A stretch of 33,786 bases of DNA from Pseudomonadota bacterium (GTDB taxonomy: Bacteria; Pseudomonadota; Alphaproteobacteria; Rhizobiales; Xanthobacteraceae). The stretch is taken from contig JAEYRD010000184.1 of NCBI GenBank assembly GCA_023435725.1, positions 1 to 33,786 of the forward strand, in the 5' to 3' direction. A program made the position numbers and the translations under genes. The notes under the pieces were generated by a model. That model did not search any database. It saw nothing but the letters and a program-made list of their open reading frames with translations, and was not told where the DNA came from. The first letter of the stretch is position 1, and each line of letters opens with the position of its first letter. Positions 14,721 to 22,742 of this stretch are shown here, in pieces.

Positions 14721-16055
14721 GTGAAGAATGGGATTTCGTGGGCGATGATGGCTGCGGGATTGCTGGTCGCGGTTGCGACCTGTGCGCAGGCCGAACCGGT
14801 GCTGCAGGGCAAGAACGCCTACGGAAATTGGCAAGCCGACAAGCCCGGCACGATCAGGCTGATCCGGCCGCAGGACCTCGCCAAGCCCAATGCCACGCCA
14901 TCGGTCGCAAGCTTCTCGCGTGTGGTGCCGCGTCCGCCGGAGGCCGCGCTTCAGGTGCCGACAGGTTTCAAGATCGAATTGTTTGCCGAAGGCTTGCGCG
15001 CGCCGCGCATCGTGAGAGTTGCGCCGAACGGCGATGTCTTCGTCGCGGAGACGCGGGCCGGCAACATCCGCGTGCTTCGCGCCGGCGAGGGGGGCAAGGT
15101 CGCAACCAACGAGGTGTTTGCCAGCGGTCTGAGGCAGCCGTTCGGCATCGCCTTCTTTCCGACCGGGGACAACCCGCAATGGGTGTACGTCGCCAACACC
15201 GACAGCGTCGTCCGCTTTCCCTATCAGGCGGGCGACCTCAAGCCGCGCGGCAAGGCCGAGACGATCGTGGCGAGCCTGCCGCATGGCGGCGGCCATTCCA
15301 CCCGCGACATCGTCTTCACGCCGGACGACAAGCGCATGCTGGTCTCGGTCGGCTCGCTCAGCAACGTCGCCGAAGGCATAGGCACGCCGCCGGGCGGCCT
15401 GGAGGCCTGGTCAAAGAAACAGCCGCTTGGCGCAGCCTGGGCCAGCGAGGCCGAACGCGCCACCGTGCTGGCCTTCAACCCTGAAGGCAAGGAGCGGAAG
15501 ATCTATGCCACCGGCATCCGCAACTGCGTCGGCCTCGCGATCCAGCCGCAGACGGGCCTGCCCTGGTGCTCGACCAACGAACGCGACGGCCTCGGCGACG
15601 ATCTCGTGCCGGACTACGTGACGAGCGTGAAGGAAGGCGCGTTCTACGGCTGGCCGTGGTTCTATATCGGCGGCAACGGGGACCCTCGCCATGCCGACGC
15701 GCGGCCGGATTTGAAGGACAAGGTGACGGTGCCGGATGTGCTGCTGCAGCCGCACTCCGCCTCGCTCGGAATGACCTTCTACCAGGGCACGCAGTTTCCG
15801 TCGGAGTACCAGGGCGACGCCTTCGCCGCCGAGCACGGCTCCTGGAACCGATCGAAGCGCACCGGCTACAAGGTGATCCGTATCCGAATGAAGGACGGCA
15901 AGCCGACGGGCGAGTACGAGGATTTCGTTACGGGCTTCGTCATAAGCGACACGGAGGTGTGGGGGCGGCCGGTCGGCGTCGCCGTGGCAAAGGATGGATC
16001 GCTGCTGATCTCGGAAGATGGCAACGGCACGATCTGGCGGGTGACGCGTCAGTGA
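14721..16055 (+). CDS. Secreted PQQ-dependent sugar (sorbosone/glucose-type) dehydrogenase
   Basis: A 444-residue periplasmic beta-propeller. A Sec signal peptide (MAAGLLVAVATCAQA, cleavage before EP) leads into a soluble-glucose-dehydrogenase/sorbosone-dehydrogenase domain. Landmarks are PTGFKIELFAEGLRAPRIV, GLRQPFGIAF, the HGGGHSTRDIVF segment that supplies the general base in this family, RNCVGLAIQP, EHGSWNRSKRTGYKV and the final LLISEDGNGTIWRV. Such enzymes oxidise aldoses or aldehydes with pyrroloquinoline quinone. The start is GTG 14721 with an AGGAAAG ribosome-binding site. It is transcribed divergently from puuD across 237 bases. Its convergent 3' gap contains repeats. No cytochrome partner or pqq genes are nearby, and the exact sugar is unknown. 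Confidence 0.9.
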   Translation: MKNGISWAMMAAGLLVAVATCAQAEPVLQGKNAYGNWQADKPGTIRLIRPQDLAKPNATPSVASFSRVVPRPPEAALQVPTGFKIELFAEGLRAPRIVRVAPNGDVFVAETRAGNIRVLRAGEGGKVATNEVFASGLRQPFGIAFFPTGDNPQWVYVANTDSVVRFPYQAGDLKPRGKAETIVASLPHGGGHSTRDIVFTPDDKRMLVSVGSLSNVAEGIGTPPGGLEAWSKKQPLGAAWASEAERATVLAFNPEGKERKIYATGIRNCVGLAIQPQTGLPWCSTNERDGLGDDLVPDYVTSVKEGAFYGWPWFYIGGNGDPRHADARPDLKDKVTVPDVLLQPHSASLGMTFYQGTQFPSEYQGDAFAAEHGSWNRSKRTGYKVIRIRMKDGKPTGEYEDFVTGFVISDTEVWGRPVGVAVAKDGSLLISEDGNGTIWRVTRQ

Positions 16056-16144
16056 TAGATATTGCCGAGTCGCCTTTGCCTCTCCCCCTGGAGCAGGGCT
16101 ATCGCGTATGAGGGTTGAGGCTGCCGAACGCGCCCGGCCTGCAT

Positions 16145-16254
16145 GGTTCGAGACGCCCGCTTCGGCGGGCTCCTCACCATGAGGACTTGACATCTCGCCA
16201 CGAAACGCGACCTCATCCTGAGGGCCCGCCGTCGGCGGGCATCTCGAAGGATGG
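16145..16254. repeat. Inverted pair of TTCGAGA...ATGAGG palindromic elements
   Basis: The first copy, 16145-16184, reads TGGTTCGAGACGCCCGC, then CGGGCTCCTCACCATGAGG. The second, 16211-16254, is the same element reversed, starting CCTCATCCTGAGGG and ending ATCTCGAAGGATGG. Each has its own CCCGC/GCGGG hairpin, and the two can pair with one another across a 26-base spacer. It is a composite mosaic element analogous to enterobacterial BIMEs. I recall it as abundant in Bradyrhizobium. Confidence 0.8.
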
Positions 16255-16292
16255 CCGCAGGCGAGCTTCGCGCCGCGTTTTCTTCAAATGCG

Positions 16293-16421
16293 CTTCCCCT
16301 GCCGCTTGCGGGAGAGGCCGACGCGCGTAGCGCGGCGGGTGAGGGGGGCCCGCGAGTCCGTCTGCGCAGAGGTGGCCCCTCACCCCAACTTCTCCCCGTA
16401 AGAACGGGGAGGGGGAGAGGA
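16293..16421. repeat. Second inverted pair of the CTCTCCCGC...GTGAGGG repeat family
   Basis: The forward unit at 16293-16347 has GCTTGCGGGAGAGGCCGACG, a GCGCG-TAG-CGCGG hairpin and GGGTGAGGGGG. The reverse unit at 16373-16421 starts TGGCCCCTCACCCCAACTTC and carries a TCCCCGTAAGAACGGGGA hairpin. It matches the pair at 2501-2617 in order and orientation. Confidence 0.8.
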
Positions 16422-16423
16422 CC

Positions 16424-17224
16424 CTAGCCCCGTCGCACGCTGGCTCCGCCATCCACCGGCAGCGTCACGCCGGTGATGAAATTCGCTTCATCCGAGGCCA
16501 GGAACAGCGCGGCGTTCGCGACGTCCCATCCGGTGCCCATCTTCCCGCGCAGCGGTACCTTGCTGTCGCGTTCGGCTTCGACTTCGGCGCGGGTCTTGTG
16601 CCATGCGCGGGCGCGGGTATCGACGGCCATCGGCGTGTTCATCAGGCCGGGCAGGATGACGTTGGCGCGGATACCGTATTCGGCGTTCTGATAGGCGAGC
16701 TGTTCGGTGAAGGCGATCATCGCCGATTTCGTCGCCTTGTAGGCGACATAGGGATAGGTCGTGATTGCGGCCATCGAGGAGATGTTGATGATGGCGCCGC
16801 TTTTCTGCGCGCGCATGATCGGGATCACCTCCTTCGCCGCCATGATGCAGCTCTTCAGATTGATGGCGACGACGCGGTCGAAGGCCTCCTCGGTCAGTTG
16901 CAGTAGCTCGGCATCGCCGCCGGACAGGCTGACGCCGACATTGTTGTGCAGCACGTGGATCCGGCCCCAGCGCGCCCTGGCATCCGCCACCATCGCCTTG
17001 ATGTCGGCTGAGCTGGTCACGTCGGCCTTGAACGCCGCAGCGGTGCCTTGCTTCGCCGCGATCAGGTCGACGGTCTCCTGCGCCGACTCCAAGTGATGGT
17101 CCACGCACAGCACCTTCGCGCCTTCGCGCGCGAAGGTCAGCGCCGTGGCGCGGCCGTTGCCCATGCCTTCGCCGGGGCTTTGGCCGGCGCCGACGACGAT
17201 TGCAACCTTGTCCTTCAAGCGCAT
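16424..17224 (-). CDS. Short-chain dehydrogenase/reductase (first of a paralogous pair)
   Basis: A 266-residue classical SDR with full catalytic residues: Ser149/150 (INISS), Tyr162 and Lys166 (YKATK). The NNVG strand is at 94-97, and the C-terminus is TLPVDGGASVRRG. The glycine-rich cofactor loop is extended (GAGQSPGEGMGNGRA) compared with the usual TGxxxGIG, and the same style of loop occurs in the SDR at 17798. It is last in a three-gene minus-strand operon and starts one base after the stop of the carboxymuconolactone-decarboxylase-like gene, with a GGGAG ribosome-binding site inside that gene. The substrate is unknown. The paralogue suggests two related oxidation steps or stereo-isomeric substrates, which is inference. 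Confidence 0.92.
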   Translation of the reverse strand: MRLKDKVAIVVGAGQSPGEGMGNGRATALTFAREGAKVLCVDHHLESAQETVDLIAAKQGTAAAFKADVTSSADIKAMVADARARWGRIHVLHNNVGVSLSGGDAELLQLTEEAFDRVVAINLKSCIMAAKEVIPIMRAQKSGAIINISSMAAITTYPYVAYKATKSAMIAFTEQLAYQNAEYGIRANVILPGLMNTPMAVDTRARAWHKTRAEVEAERDSKVPLRGKMGTGWDVANAALFLASDEANFITGVTLPVDGGASVRRG

Positions 17225-17225
17225 G

Positions 17226-17780
17226 TCAGTTCACTCCCGGGATCGGGTACTGCTGGAGTACCTCTTTGTAAGTGGGCTCGTTGTCGATCTTCATGGTGGC
17301 GAGCACGCGCACCACGCCGCAATAGAAGGCGATGGTCAGGACGAGGTCGACCATGTGCTCGTCGGACAGGTGTGTCTTGATCTCGGCGAAGGTCGTATCC
17401 GACATCGCGAGCTCGCGGACCATCTCGCGGGCGCCTTTCAGGATCGCCCTAGCCAGCGGCTCGAGCTTCGACGGCTTGCCCTCGGTTTCCGCCATCAGGC
17501 TAGCGATGTCCTCGTCGGTGACACCGAACTCCTTGCCGATCTTCACATGATGGGTGAACTCGTATTCCGACTTCTCCATCCAGCCGACCTGGAGGATCGC
17601 GAGCTCCCGCAGGCGCGGGTCGAGCTTGCTCTTGAAGCGGATGTAGCCGCCGATGCCGTTGAAGGCGCGCGCCATATCCGGTGAGTTGACCAGGAGTTTA
17701 TGCAGGTTGGTGTTGCGCTTGAGCATGTCGCGATATTCGGGCGCGACCTGGTCGGCCTCGAGATAGGGCAGGCGGGCCAT
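17226..17780 (-). CDS. Carboxymuconolactone decarboxylase-like (AhpD-fold) protein without CxxC
   Basis: A 184-residue all-helical protein of the CMD/AhpD fold (ARLPYLEADQVAPEYRDML; LDPRLRELAILQVGWMEKSE; YEFTHHVKIGKEFGVTDEDI). In peroxidase-type AhpD proteins the segment after the conserved Glu carries C-x-x-C; here it reads EKSEYEFTHH and the only Cys is near the C-terminus (FYCGVV). Peroxidase activity is therefore unlikely. The conserved Glu and His suggest a lactone decarboxylase/hydrolase-like role, unproven. It sits between two SDR genes with gaps of 17 bases upstream and one base downstream, so one polycistronic message is very likely. Confidence 0.9.
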   Translation of the reverse strand: MARLPYLEADQVAPEYRDMLKRNTNLHKLLVNSPDMARAFNGIGGYIRFKSKLDPRLRELAILQVGWMEKSEYEFTHHVKIGKEFGVTDEDIASLMAETEGKPSKLEPLARAILKGAREMVRELAMSDTTFAEIKTHLSDEHMVDLVLTIAFYCGVVRVLATMKIDNEPTYKEVLQQYPIPGVN

Positions 17781-17797
17781 CCCTGTGTTTCCTTCTG

Positions 17798-18610
17798 CTA
17801 GTGTTCTTGTGACTCGCGTTCCGGCGCCTGCAGCGTCACGCCGCCATCGACCACCAGCACCTGCCCGGTGATGTAGCGCGCGAAATTGCTGAGCAGGAAT
17901 TTGACGGCGTGGCCGACGTCCCAGCCGGTGCCTTCTGCCTTCAGCAGCGAAGCTTTGGCGCGGTTGGCGCGCGCCTGCTCGCTCATGCCGCGGGCATAGA
18001 CCATCGGCGTATACATCGGCCCGGGGCAGATGCAGTTGACGCGGATGTTGTCGCGGCCGTGATCGACCGCCATCGCGCGCGTGAGGCCGATGATTGCGGC
18101 CTTCGAGGTCGAGTAGGTCGTCAGCCCACGCGGCCGCAGCGCCGAGATCGAGGAGATGTTCACGATGGCGCCGCCCTTGGCGGTCTTGATCATGGCGGGG
18201 ATCGCATACTTCGACAGCAGGAACATGGTCTCGACATTGACCTGCATGACACGGCGATATTGCTCGGGCGCCTCGTCGACCACGCTGCCGCGGCTGCCGA
18301 TGCCGACATTGTTGTCGAGGAAATCGAGCCGGCCCCAGCGGTCTAGGGCCGCCTCGACCAATGTCTTGCAGTCAGCTTCACTGGTGACGTCACCGCCGTG
18401 GGCAGCAGCCGTTCTACCTTCGGCGACGATCATCTCCACCGTGCGTTCAGCGAGCTTGAGGTCGCGATCGGCCACCAGCACCTTGGCGCCGGCACGGGCC
18501 AGCAGGATTGCTGCGGCGCGGCCGTTGCCGATCCCGTCGCCCGCGGCGCCGCCGCCACTGATCAGGGCAACCTTGCCAGCGAGGCCGGCATCGTCCTCAG
18601 GACCCTGCAT
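17798..18610 (-). CDS. Short-chain dehydrogenase/reductase (second of a paralogous pair)
   Basis: A 270-residue classical SDR. Its long glycine loop is GGGAAGDGIGNGRA (19-32), the catalytic Ser is at 153/154 (NISS), and Tyr166 and Lys170 are intact (YSTSK). The NNVG strand is at 100-103 and the end is VLVVDGGVTLQ. The frame is open 53 codons further upstream, but the ATG at 18610 has GGGATGGAG in front and starts just before the Rossmann fold. It is first gene of the SDR-CMD-SDR operon. Similarity in loop, NNVG and GTGWDV segments shows it is a paralogue of the protein at 16424. The control region (18611-18844) is shared with the divergent cyo operon. Confidence 0.9.
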   Translation of the reverse strand: MQGPEDDAGLAGKVALISGGGAAGDGIGNGRAAAILLARAGAKVLVADRDLKLAERTVEMIVAEGRTAAAHGGDVTSEADCKTLVEAALDRWGRLDFLDNNVGIGSRGSVVDEAPEQYRRVMQVNVETMFLLSKYAIPAMIKTAKGGAIVNISSISALRPRGLTTYSTSKAAIIGLTRAMAVDHGRDNIRVNCICPGPMYTPMVYARGMSEQARANRAKASLLKAEGTGWDVGHAVKFLLSNFARYITGQVLVVDGGVTLQAPERESQEH

Positions 18611-18844
18611 ATCGTCTCCATCCCGCTGTTTTTTGTTGACGATAGCAACGGGGGACGGGGGTGAGAAGGCCGGTTGCTCCGCGCTCATGTCATTGACATC
18701 GCATGGAATTGCATGCCGCCGCGCGAGATTGCGCAGGGTTACCTGAATGTCCGAAGGAACCGACCTCACGCGATCGCGTTTGTTGCGGAGCCTTTCCCGC
18801 GTTAGGCTCTATCCTGGGGCTTCCCAACCACCAGTGGCTTGCCG

Positions 18845-19678
18845 ATGAATCTGCTTGATCCACAAGGGCCCGTGGCTGCGGCCAACAGCACCATTCTGGT
18901 CGATTCCGTCTTCATCATGCTCACGATCGTGGTGCCGACCATCATCGCGATCCTGGCGTTCGCCTTCTGGTTTCGCGCGTCGAATCCGCGAGCGCATTAC
19001 GAGCCCGGCTTCGTCTATTCCGGCCGGGTCGAAATGGTGGTGTGGGCAATTCCGGCGCTCACCGTCATCCTGCTCGGGGGCGTCGCCTGGATCGGCTCGC
19101 ATCAGCTCGACCCTGCCGCGCCCGTGCCCGGCACCGGCAGCCCGGTGAGGATTCAGGCCGTCTCGCTCGACTGGAAGTGGCTCTTCATCTATCCGGACCA
19201 GCGCATCGCCACGGTCAACACGCTGACGGTGCCGGCCGGCGCCGAGCTGAACTTCCAGCTGACATCGTCGAGCGTGATGAACGTGTTCTTCGTCCCGCAG
19301 CTCGGCAGCATGATCTACACCATGAACGGCATGGTGACGCGGCTGAACCTGCGCGCCGACAACGAGGGCAAGCTGCAAGGCCTGTCGGCGCATTTCTCCG
19401 GCGACGGCTTTCCCGAGATGATGTTCGACGTCAACGTGATCTCGCCGCTCGCCTTTCCGGACTGGGTTGCGGCCACGGCCAGGTCGGATGCCGTGCTGAA
19501 CGAGGACAGCTACAAGAAGCTGATGCAGCAGGGCGTCGAGAGGGGCAGGCCGACCTATCGCCTCGAAGATCCCCGGCTGTTCGACCTGATCGCGACCCAG
19601 CACATTCCGCCAGGGCCCGGGCCGGAGCTGATCTCCGACGCCGGCCGGCCGCACAGTGGAGGCTATGATGCTCGGTAA
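18845..19678 (+). CDS. cyoA: Ubiquinol oxidase subunit II (cytochrome bo3 type)
   Basis: A 277-residue subunit with two N-terminal membrane helices (about 18-42 and 60-82) and a periplasmic cupredoxin-like domain. The PGFVYSGRVEMVVWAIPAL and VSLDWKWLFIYPDQRIATVN segments match CyoA. The Cys/His ligands of a CuA site are absent, so this is a quinol oxidase and not a cytochrome c oxidase subunit. E. coli CyoA is a lipoprotein; here no lipobox Cys precedes the first helix, and an in-frame stop at 18803-18805 rules out a longer form except from TTG 18839. The ribosome-binding site is weak. It overlaps cyoB by 11 bases and heads a four-gene operon. Confidence 0.92.
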   Translation: MNLLDPQGPVAAANSTILVDSVFIMLTIVVPTIIAILAFAFWFRASNPRAHYEPGFVYSGRVEMVVWAIPALTVILLGGVAWIGSHQLDPAAPVPGTGSPVRIQAVSLDWKWLFIYPDQRIATVNTLTVPAGAELNFQLTSSSVMNVFFVPQLGSMIYTMNGMVTRLNLRADNEGKLQGLSAHFSGDGFPEMMFDVNVISPLAFPDWVAATARSDAVLNEDSYKKLMQQGVERGRPTYRLEDPRLFDLIATQHIPPGPGPELISDAGRPHSGGYDAR

Positions 19679-21671
19679 GCTCGACTGGTCCGCCATTCCG
19701 TTCGGCCAGCCCATTCCGCTCATTGCCGGCGCGATGGTGCTGGTCGGAATCCTCGCCGTGCTGGCCTGGGTCGTGGTCAAAGGCCATCTGCCCTATCTCT
19801 GGCACGAATGGATCACCAGCGTCGATCACAAGCGCATTGGCGTCATGTACATCCTGCTTGCCTCGGTGATGCTGCTGCGCGGCGGCAGCGACGCCATCAT
19901 GATGCGGATTCAGCAGGCCGTCGCCTATCAGTCGCAGGGCTATCTGCCGCCGGAGCACTACAACCAGATCTTCTCGGCTCACGGCACCATCATGATCTTC
20001 TTCGTGGCGATGCCGTTCGTAATCGGGCTGATGAACCTTGTCGTGCCGCTGCAGCTCGGCGTGCGCGACGTCGCCTTTCCGACGCTCAACTCGGTCGGCT
20101 TCTGGCTCACCGCAACCGGCGCGCTGCTGGTCAATATCTCGCTCGTGGTCGGCGAATTCGCGCGCACCGGCTGGCTCGCCTTTCCGCCGCTGTCGGGGCT
20201 GACGTACTCGCCCGGCGTCGGCGTCGACTACTACGCCTGGTCGCTTCAGATTTCCGGTGTCGGCACGCTGGTGGCCGGCATCAACCTCGTGACAACGGTG
20301 CTGAAGCTGCGCACCAAGGGCATGAACTATCTGCGCATGCCGATGTTCTGCTGGACCACGCTGGCCTCCAACCTCCTCATCGTCGCGGCGTTCCCGATTC
20401 TCACGGCCACGCTCGCGATGCTGCTGCTCGATCGCTATCTCGGCTTCCACTTCTTCACCAATGAAGCGGGCGGCAACGTCATGATGTTCATGAACCTGAT
20501 CTGGGCCTGGGGGCATCCGGAGGTCTACATCCTCGTGCTGCCCGCCTTCGGCATCTATTCCGAGGTGGTATCGACGTTCTCCGGCAAGCCGCTGTTCGGC
20601 TACCGTTCCATGGTGCTCGCCACCATGGCGATCTGCGTCATCTCCTTCATGGTTTGGCTGCATCACTTCTTCACGATGGGGGCGGGCCCCGACGTCAACG
20701 CCATCTTCGGCATCGCCAGCATGATCATCGCAGTGCCCACGGGCGTGAAGATCTACAACTGGCTGTTCACGATGTATGGCGGCCGGATCCGCTTTGCGAC
20801 GCCGATGCTATGGTCGGTCGGCTTCATGGTGACGTTCATCATCGGTGGCCTGACCGGCGTCCTCGTCGCGGTGCCGCCGGCAGACTTCATGCTCCACAAC
20901 AGCATGTTTCTGGTCGCGCATTTCCATAACGTCATCATCGGCGGCGTGCTGTTCGGCGCCTTCGCCGGTTTCGAATACTGGTTTCCGAAAGCGTTTGGAT
21001 TCCGTCTCGACGAACGCTGGGGCAAGGTGGCGTTCTGGTTCACATTCATCGGATTCTACGTCACCTTCATGCCGCTCTATGTCGCGGGCATGCTGGGCAT
21101 GACGCGGCGCCTGCAGCACTATGACGTCGCTGCCTGGCGACCGTGGATGATGGTTGCAGCAGTCGGAATGCTGCTGCTGTCGATCGGCGTCGTCGCGCAG
21201 ATCCTGCAGCTCGTGGTCAGCATCCGCAACCGCGAGGCGTTGCGCGATCGCACGGGCGATCCCTGGGACGGCCGCACGCTGGAATGGGCAACCTCTTCGC
21301 CGCCGCCGGTGTTCAATTTCGCGTTCTCCCCCGACGTGCGCGGCGAGGATGCCTATTGGGCCATGAAGTGGCACGCCAAGCAGCAGCAGCTCGAGGATCA
21401 TCCCGGGCCGGAATACCAGGACATCGAGATGCCCAGGAACTCGCCGACGGGATTCGTCTGCGCGTTCTTCGCCTCCGTCATGGGCTTTGCGCTGATCTGG
21501 CACATCTGGTGGATGGTGATCCTTGGCGTCATTGGCGCGTTCGCGACCTTCGTCGTGTTCGCCTGGCGCGACCATGACGAATACGTCATCCCGGCCGCCG
21601 AGGTCGAACGGATCGATCGCATCAACATCGAGGAGCGTCGCAGCCTCGTCAGCATGGCGGGGGCAGTCTGA
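19668..21671 (+). CDS. cyoB: Ubiquinol oxidase subunit I (cytochrome bo3 type)
   Basis: The 667-residue catalytic subunit with about 15 membrane helices. It reduces O2 to water with ubiquinol electrons and pumps protons. The ubiquinol-site residues R71, D75, H97 and Q100 (RGGSDAIMMR, PPEHYNQ) and low-spin haem ligand H105 correspond one residue off to E. coli R71, D75, H98, Q101 and H106. The cross-linked His-Tyr motif is in GHPEVYILVLP, the CuB pair in WLHHFFTMGAG, and the haem ligands in VAHFHNVIIGG. The long C-terminal tail typical of CyoB (GDPWDGRTLEWATSSPPPVF) is complete. The ATG at 19668 follows GGAGG at good spacing and lies inside the cyoA end. Confidence 0.97.
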   Translation: MLGKLDWSAIPFGQPIPLIAGAMVLVGILAVLAWVVVKGHLPYLWHEWITSVDHKRIGVMYILLASVMLLRGGSDAIMMRIQQAVAYQSQGYLPPEHYNQIFSAHGTIMIFFVAMPFVIGLMNLVVPLQLGVRDVAFPTLNSVGFWLTATGALLVNISLVVGEFARTGWLAFPPLSGLTYSPGVGVDYYAWSLQISGVGTLVAGINLVTTVLKLRTKGMNYLRMPMFCWTTLASNLLIVAAFPILTATLAMLLLDRYLGFHFFTNEAGGNVMMFMNLIWAWGHPEVYILVLPAFGIYSEVVSTFSGKPLFGYRSMVLATMAICVISFMVWLHHFFTMGAGPDVNAIFGIASMIIAVPTGVKIYNWLFTMYGGRIRFATPMLWSVGFMVTFIIGGLTGVLVAVPPADFMLHNSMFLVAHFHNVIIGGVLFGAFAGFEYWFPKAFGFRLDERWGKVAFWFTFIGFYVTFMPLYVAGMLGMTRRLQHYDVAAWRPWMMVAAVGMLLLSIGVVAQILQLVVSIRNREALRDRTGDPWDGRTLEWATSSPPPVFNFAFSPDVRGEDAYWAMKWHAKQQQLEDHPGPEYQDIEMPRNSPTGFVCAFFASVMGFALIWHIWWMVILGVIGAFATFVVFAWRDHDEYVIPAAEVERIDRINIEERRSLVSMAGAV

Positions 21672-22312
21672 TGTCGATGACGGCAACTGTCGGCCAGGCG
21701 CATGCCGATCCCCATCACATCGGCATCGTTGTCGAGCATCCAGGCCCGGCGTCGAAGCGCATCGTGACCGCCTATGGCTTCTGGGTGTTCCTGCTCTCCG
21801 ACATCGTGATGTTCTCCTGCTTTTTCGCAGCCTATGCGGTGCTGGTTCACCAGACCGCGGATGGCCCCAAAGGCTCAGAGATTTTCGAGCAGAGGAACGT
21901 GGCGATCGAGACGGTCTGCCTGCTGTTGTCGAGCTTCACCTGCGGCATGGCCAGCATCGCCGCCGACGTGCGCAACCGGCTCTGGTTCTACCTCGGCATG
22001 GCGGTGACTTGCGTGCTGGGGCTGATATTCCTCACCCTCGAGTTTCGCGAATTCGCCGATCTCGTGTCCCGCGGCTATGGGCCGTCGCGTAGCGCCTTCC
22101 TGACCTCGTTCTTCTCGCTTGTCGGTTGCCACGGCCTGCATGTCTCGGCCGGCGTGTTGTGGCTTCTGACCATGATGGCTCAGGTCTTTGCAAAGGGCTT
22201 TCGTGCCGACATCCTGCGCCGGATGATGTGCTTTGCGCTGTTCTGGCACGCGCTCGACATCATCTGGGTCGCGGTCTTCTCCGTCGTCTACCTGCTTGGG
22301 AGTGCCGTATGA
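21671..22312 (+). CDS. cyoC: Ubiquinol oxidase subunit III
   Basis: A 213-residue membrane protein with five helices, of the CyoC/COX3 family (KRIVTAYGFWVFLLSDIVMF; SSFTCGMASIA; FFSLVGCHGLHVSAGVLWLL; CFALFWHALDIIWVAVFSVV). It stabilises the CyoB core. The start overlaps the cyoB stop as TGATG and its own stop overlaps the cyoD start as ATGA, so all four subunits are translationally linked. A second ATG two codons later is a possible alternative start. Confidence 0.95.
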   Translation: MSMTATVGQAHADPHHIGIVVEHPGPASKRIVTAYGFWVFLLSDIVMFSCFFAAYAVLVHQTADGPKGSEIFEQRNVAIETVCLLLSSFTCGMASIAADVRNRLWFYLGMAVTCVLGLIFLTLEFREFADLVSRGYGPSRSAFLTSFFSLVGCHGLHVSAGVLWLLTMMAQVFAKGFRADILRRMMCFALFWHALDIIWVAVFSVVYLLGSAV

Positions 22313-22698
22313 GCGATCAGACACACGCGCGGATTGAACGTGACCTCGCACCGGGCGAGGAAGAGCAACACAGCGTCGGCGAGCGGGTGATCGGCTACGT
22401 CGTCGGTCTCGTGCTCGCGCTGCTGCTCACGGCAACCTCGTTCTTCATCGCCGGAACCGATCTGGTCTGGCAGCCCTCCATTCCGGTCGCGCTGATCGTG
22501 CTTGCGATCGCGCAGATGGGCGTGCATCTGGTGTTCTTCCTGCACATCACCACAGGACCGGACAACACCAACAACGTGCTGGCGCTCGCCTTCGGGCTCC
22601 TGGTCGTCTTCCTGGTGGTCGGCGGTACCGTCTGGATCATGGGGCATCTCAACCAGAACATGCCGCCGATGGATCAGTTCATTCAGATGCACAGCTAG
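22309..22698 (+). CDS. cyoD: Ubiquinol oxidase subunit IV
   Basis: A 129-residue protein with three membrane helices (VIGYVVGLVLALLLTATSFF; IPVALIVLAIAQMGVHLVFF; LALAFGLLVVFLVVGGTVWI) and the conserved HLVFFLHI element. It is the accessory subunit needed for assembly of the bo3 core. The N-terminal 25 residues are charged and cytoplasmic. It is the last gene of cyoABCD. No cyoE (haem O synthase) follows, so haem O must come from an enzyme encoded elsewhere. The next coding gene is on the opposite strand. Confidence 0.94.
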   Translation: MSDQTHARIERDLAPGEEEQHSVGERVIGYVVGLVLALLLTATSFFIAGTDLVWQPSIPVALIVLAIAQMGVHLVFFLHITTGPDNTNNVLALAFGLLVVFLVVGGTVWIMGHLNQNMPPMDQFIQMHS

Positions 22699-22709
22699 TA
22701 GCGCGGCAC

Positions 22710-22742
22710 AAAAAAGAAGAGCCGCTTGTCGTGGCAAGCGGC
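22710..22742 (-). terminator. Rho-independent terminator (minus strand)
   Basis: A perfect 8-bp stem GCCGCTTG/CAAGCGGC with a 6-nt loop is followed on the minus strand by TCTTCTTTTTT. It would end the candidate sRNA and any read-through from the nuclease gene. On the plus strand the run is A-rich and upstream of the stem, so it does not terminate cyoD. Confidence 0.8.

Larger units (their letters stand above)
16056..16423. other. 368-bp convergent intergenic region filled with repeats
   Basis: No gene is supported here. From left to right it holds a degenerate CCTCTCCCC-type scrap (about 16073-16120), an inverted pair of one repeat family (16145-16254), an unremarkable spacer, and an inverted pair of a second family (16293-16421). 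Any terminators of the flanking convergent genes are probably provided by these hairpins. Confidence 0.7.

Noticed and set aside
16145..16254. CRISPR-like repeat array
   Set aside because: There are only two copies in inverted orientation with internal hairpins. This is an interspersed palindrome pair, not direct repeats with spacers.
19431..20666. 411-codon minus-strand open frame
   Set aside because: Antisense to cyoA and cyoB. His/Asp/Glu-rich shadow.
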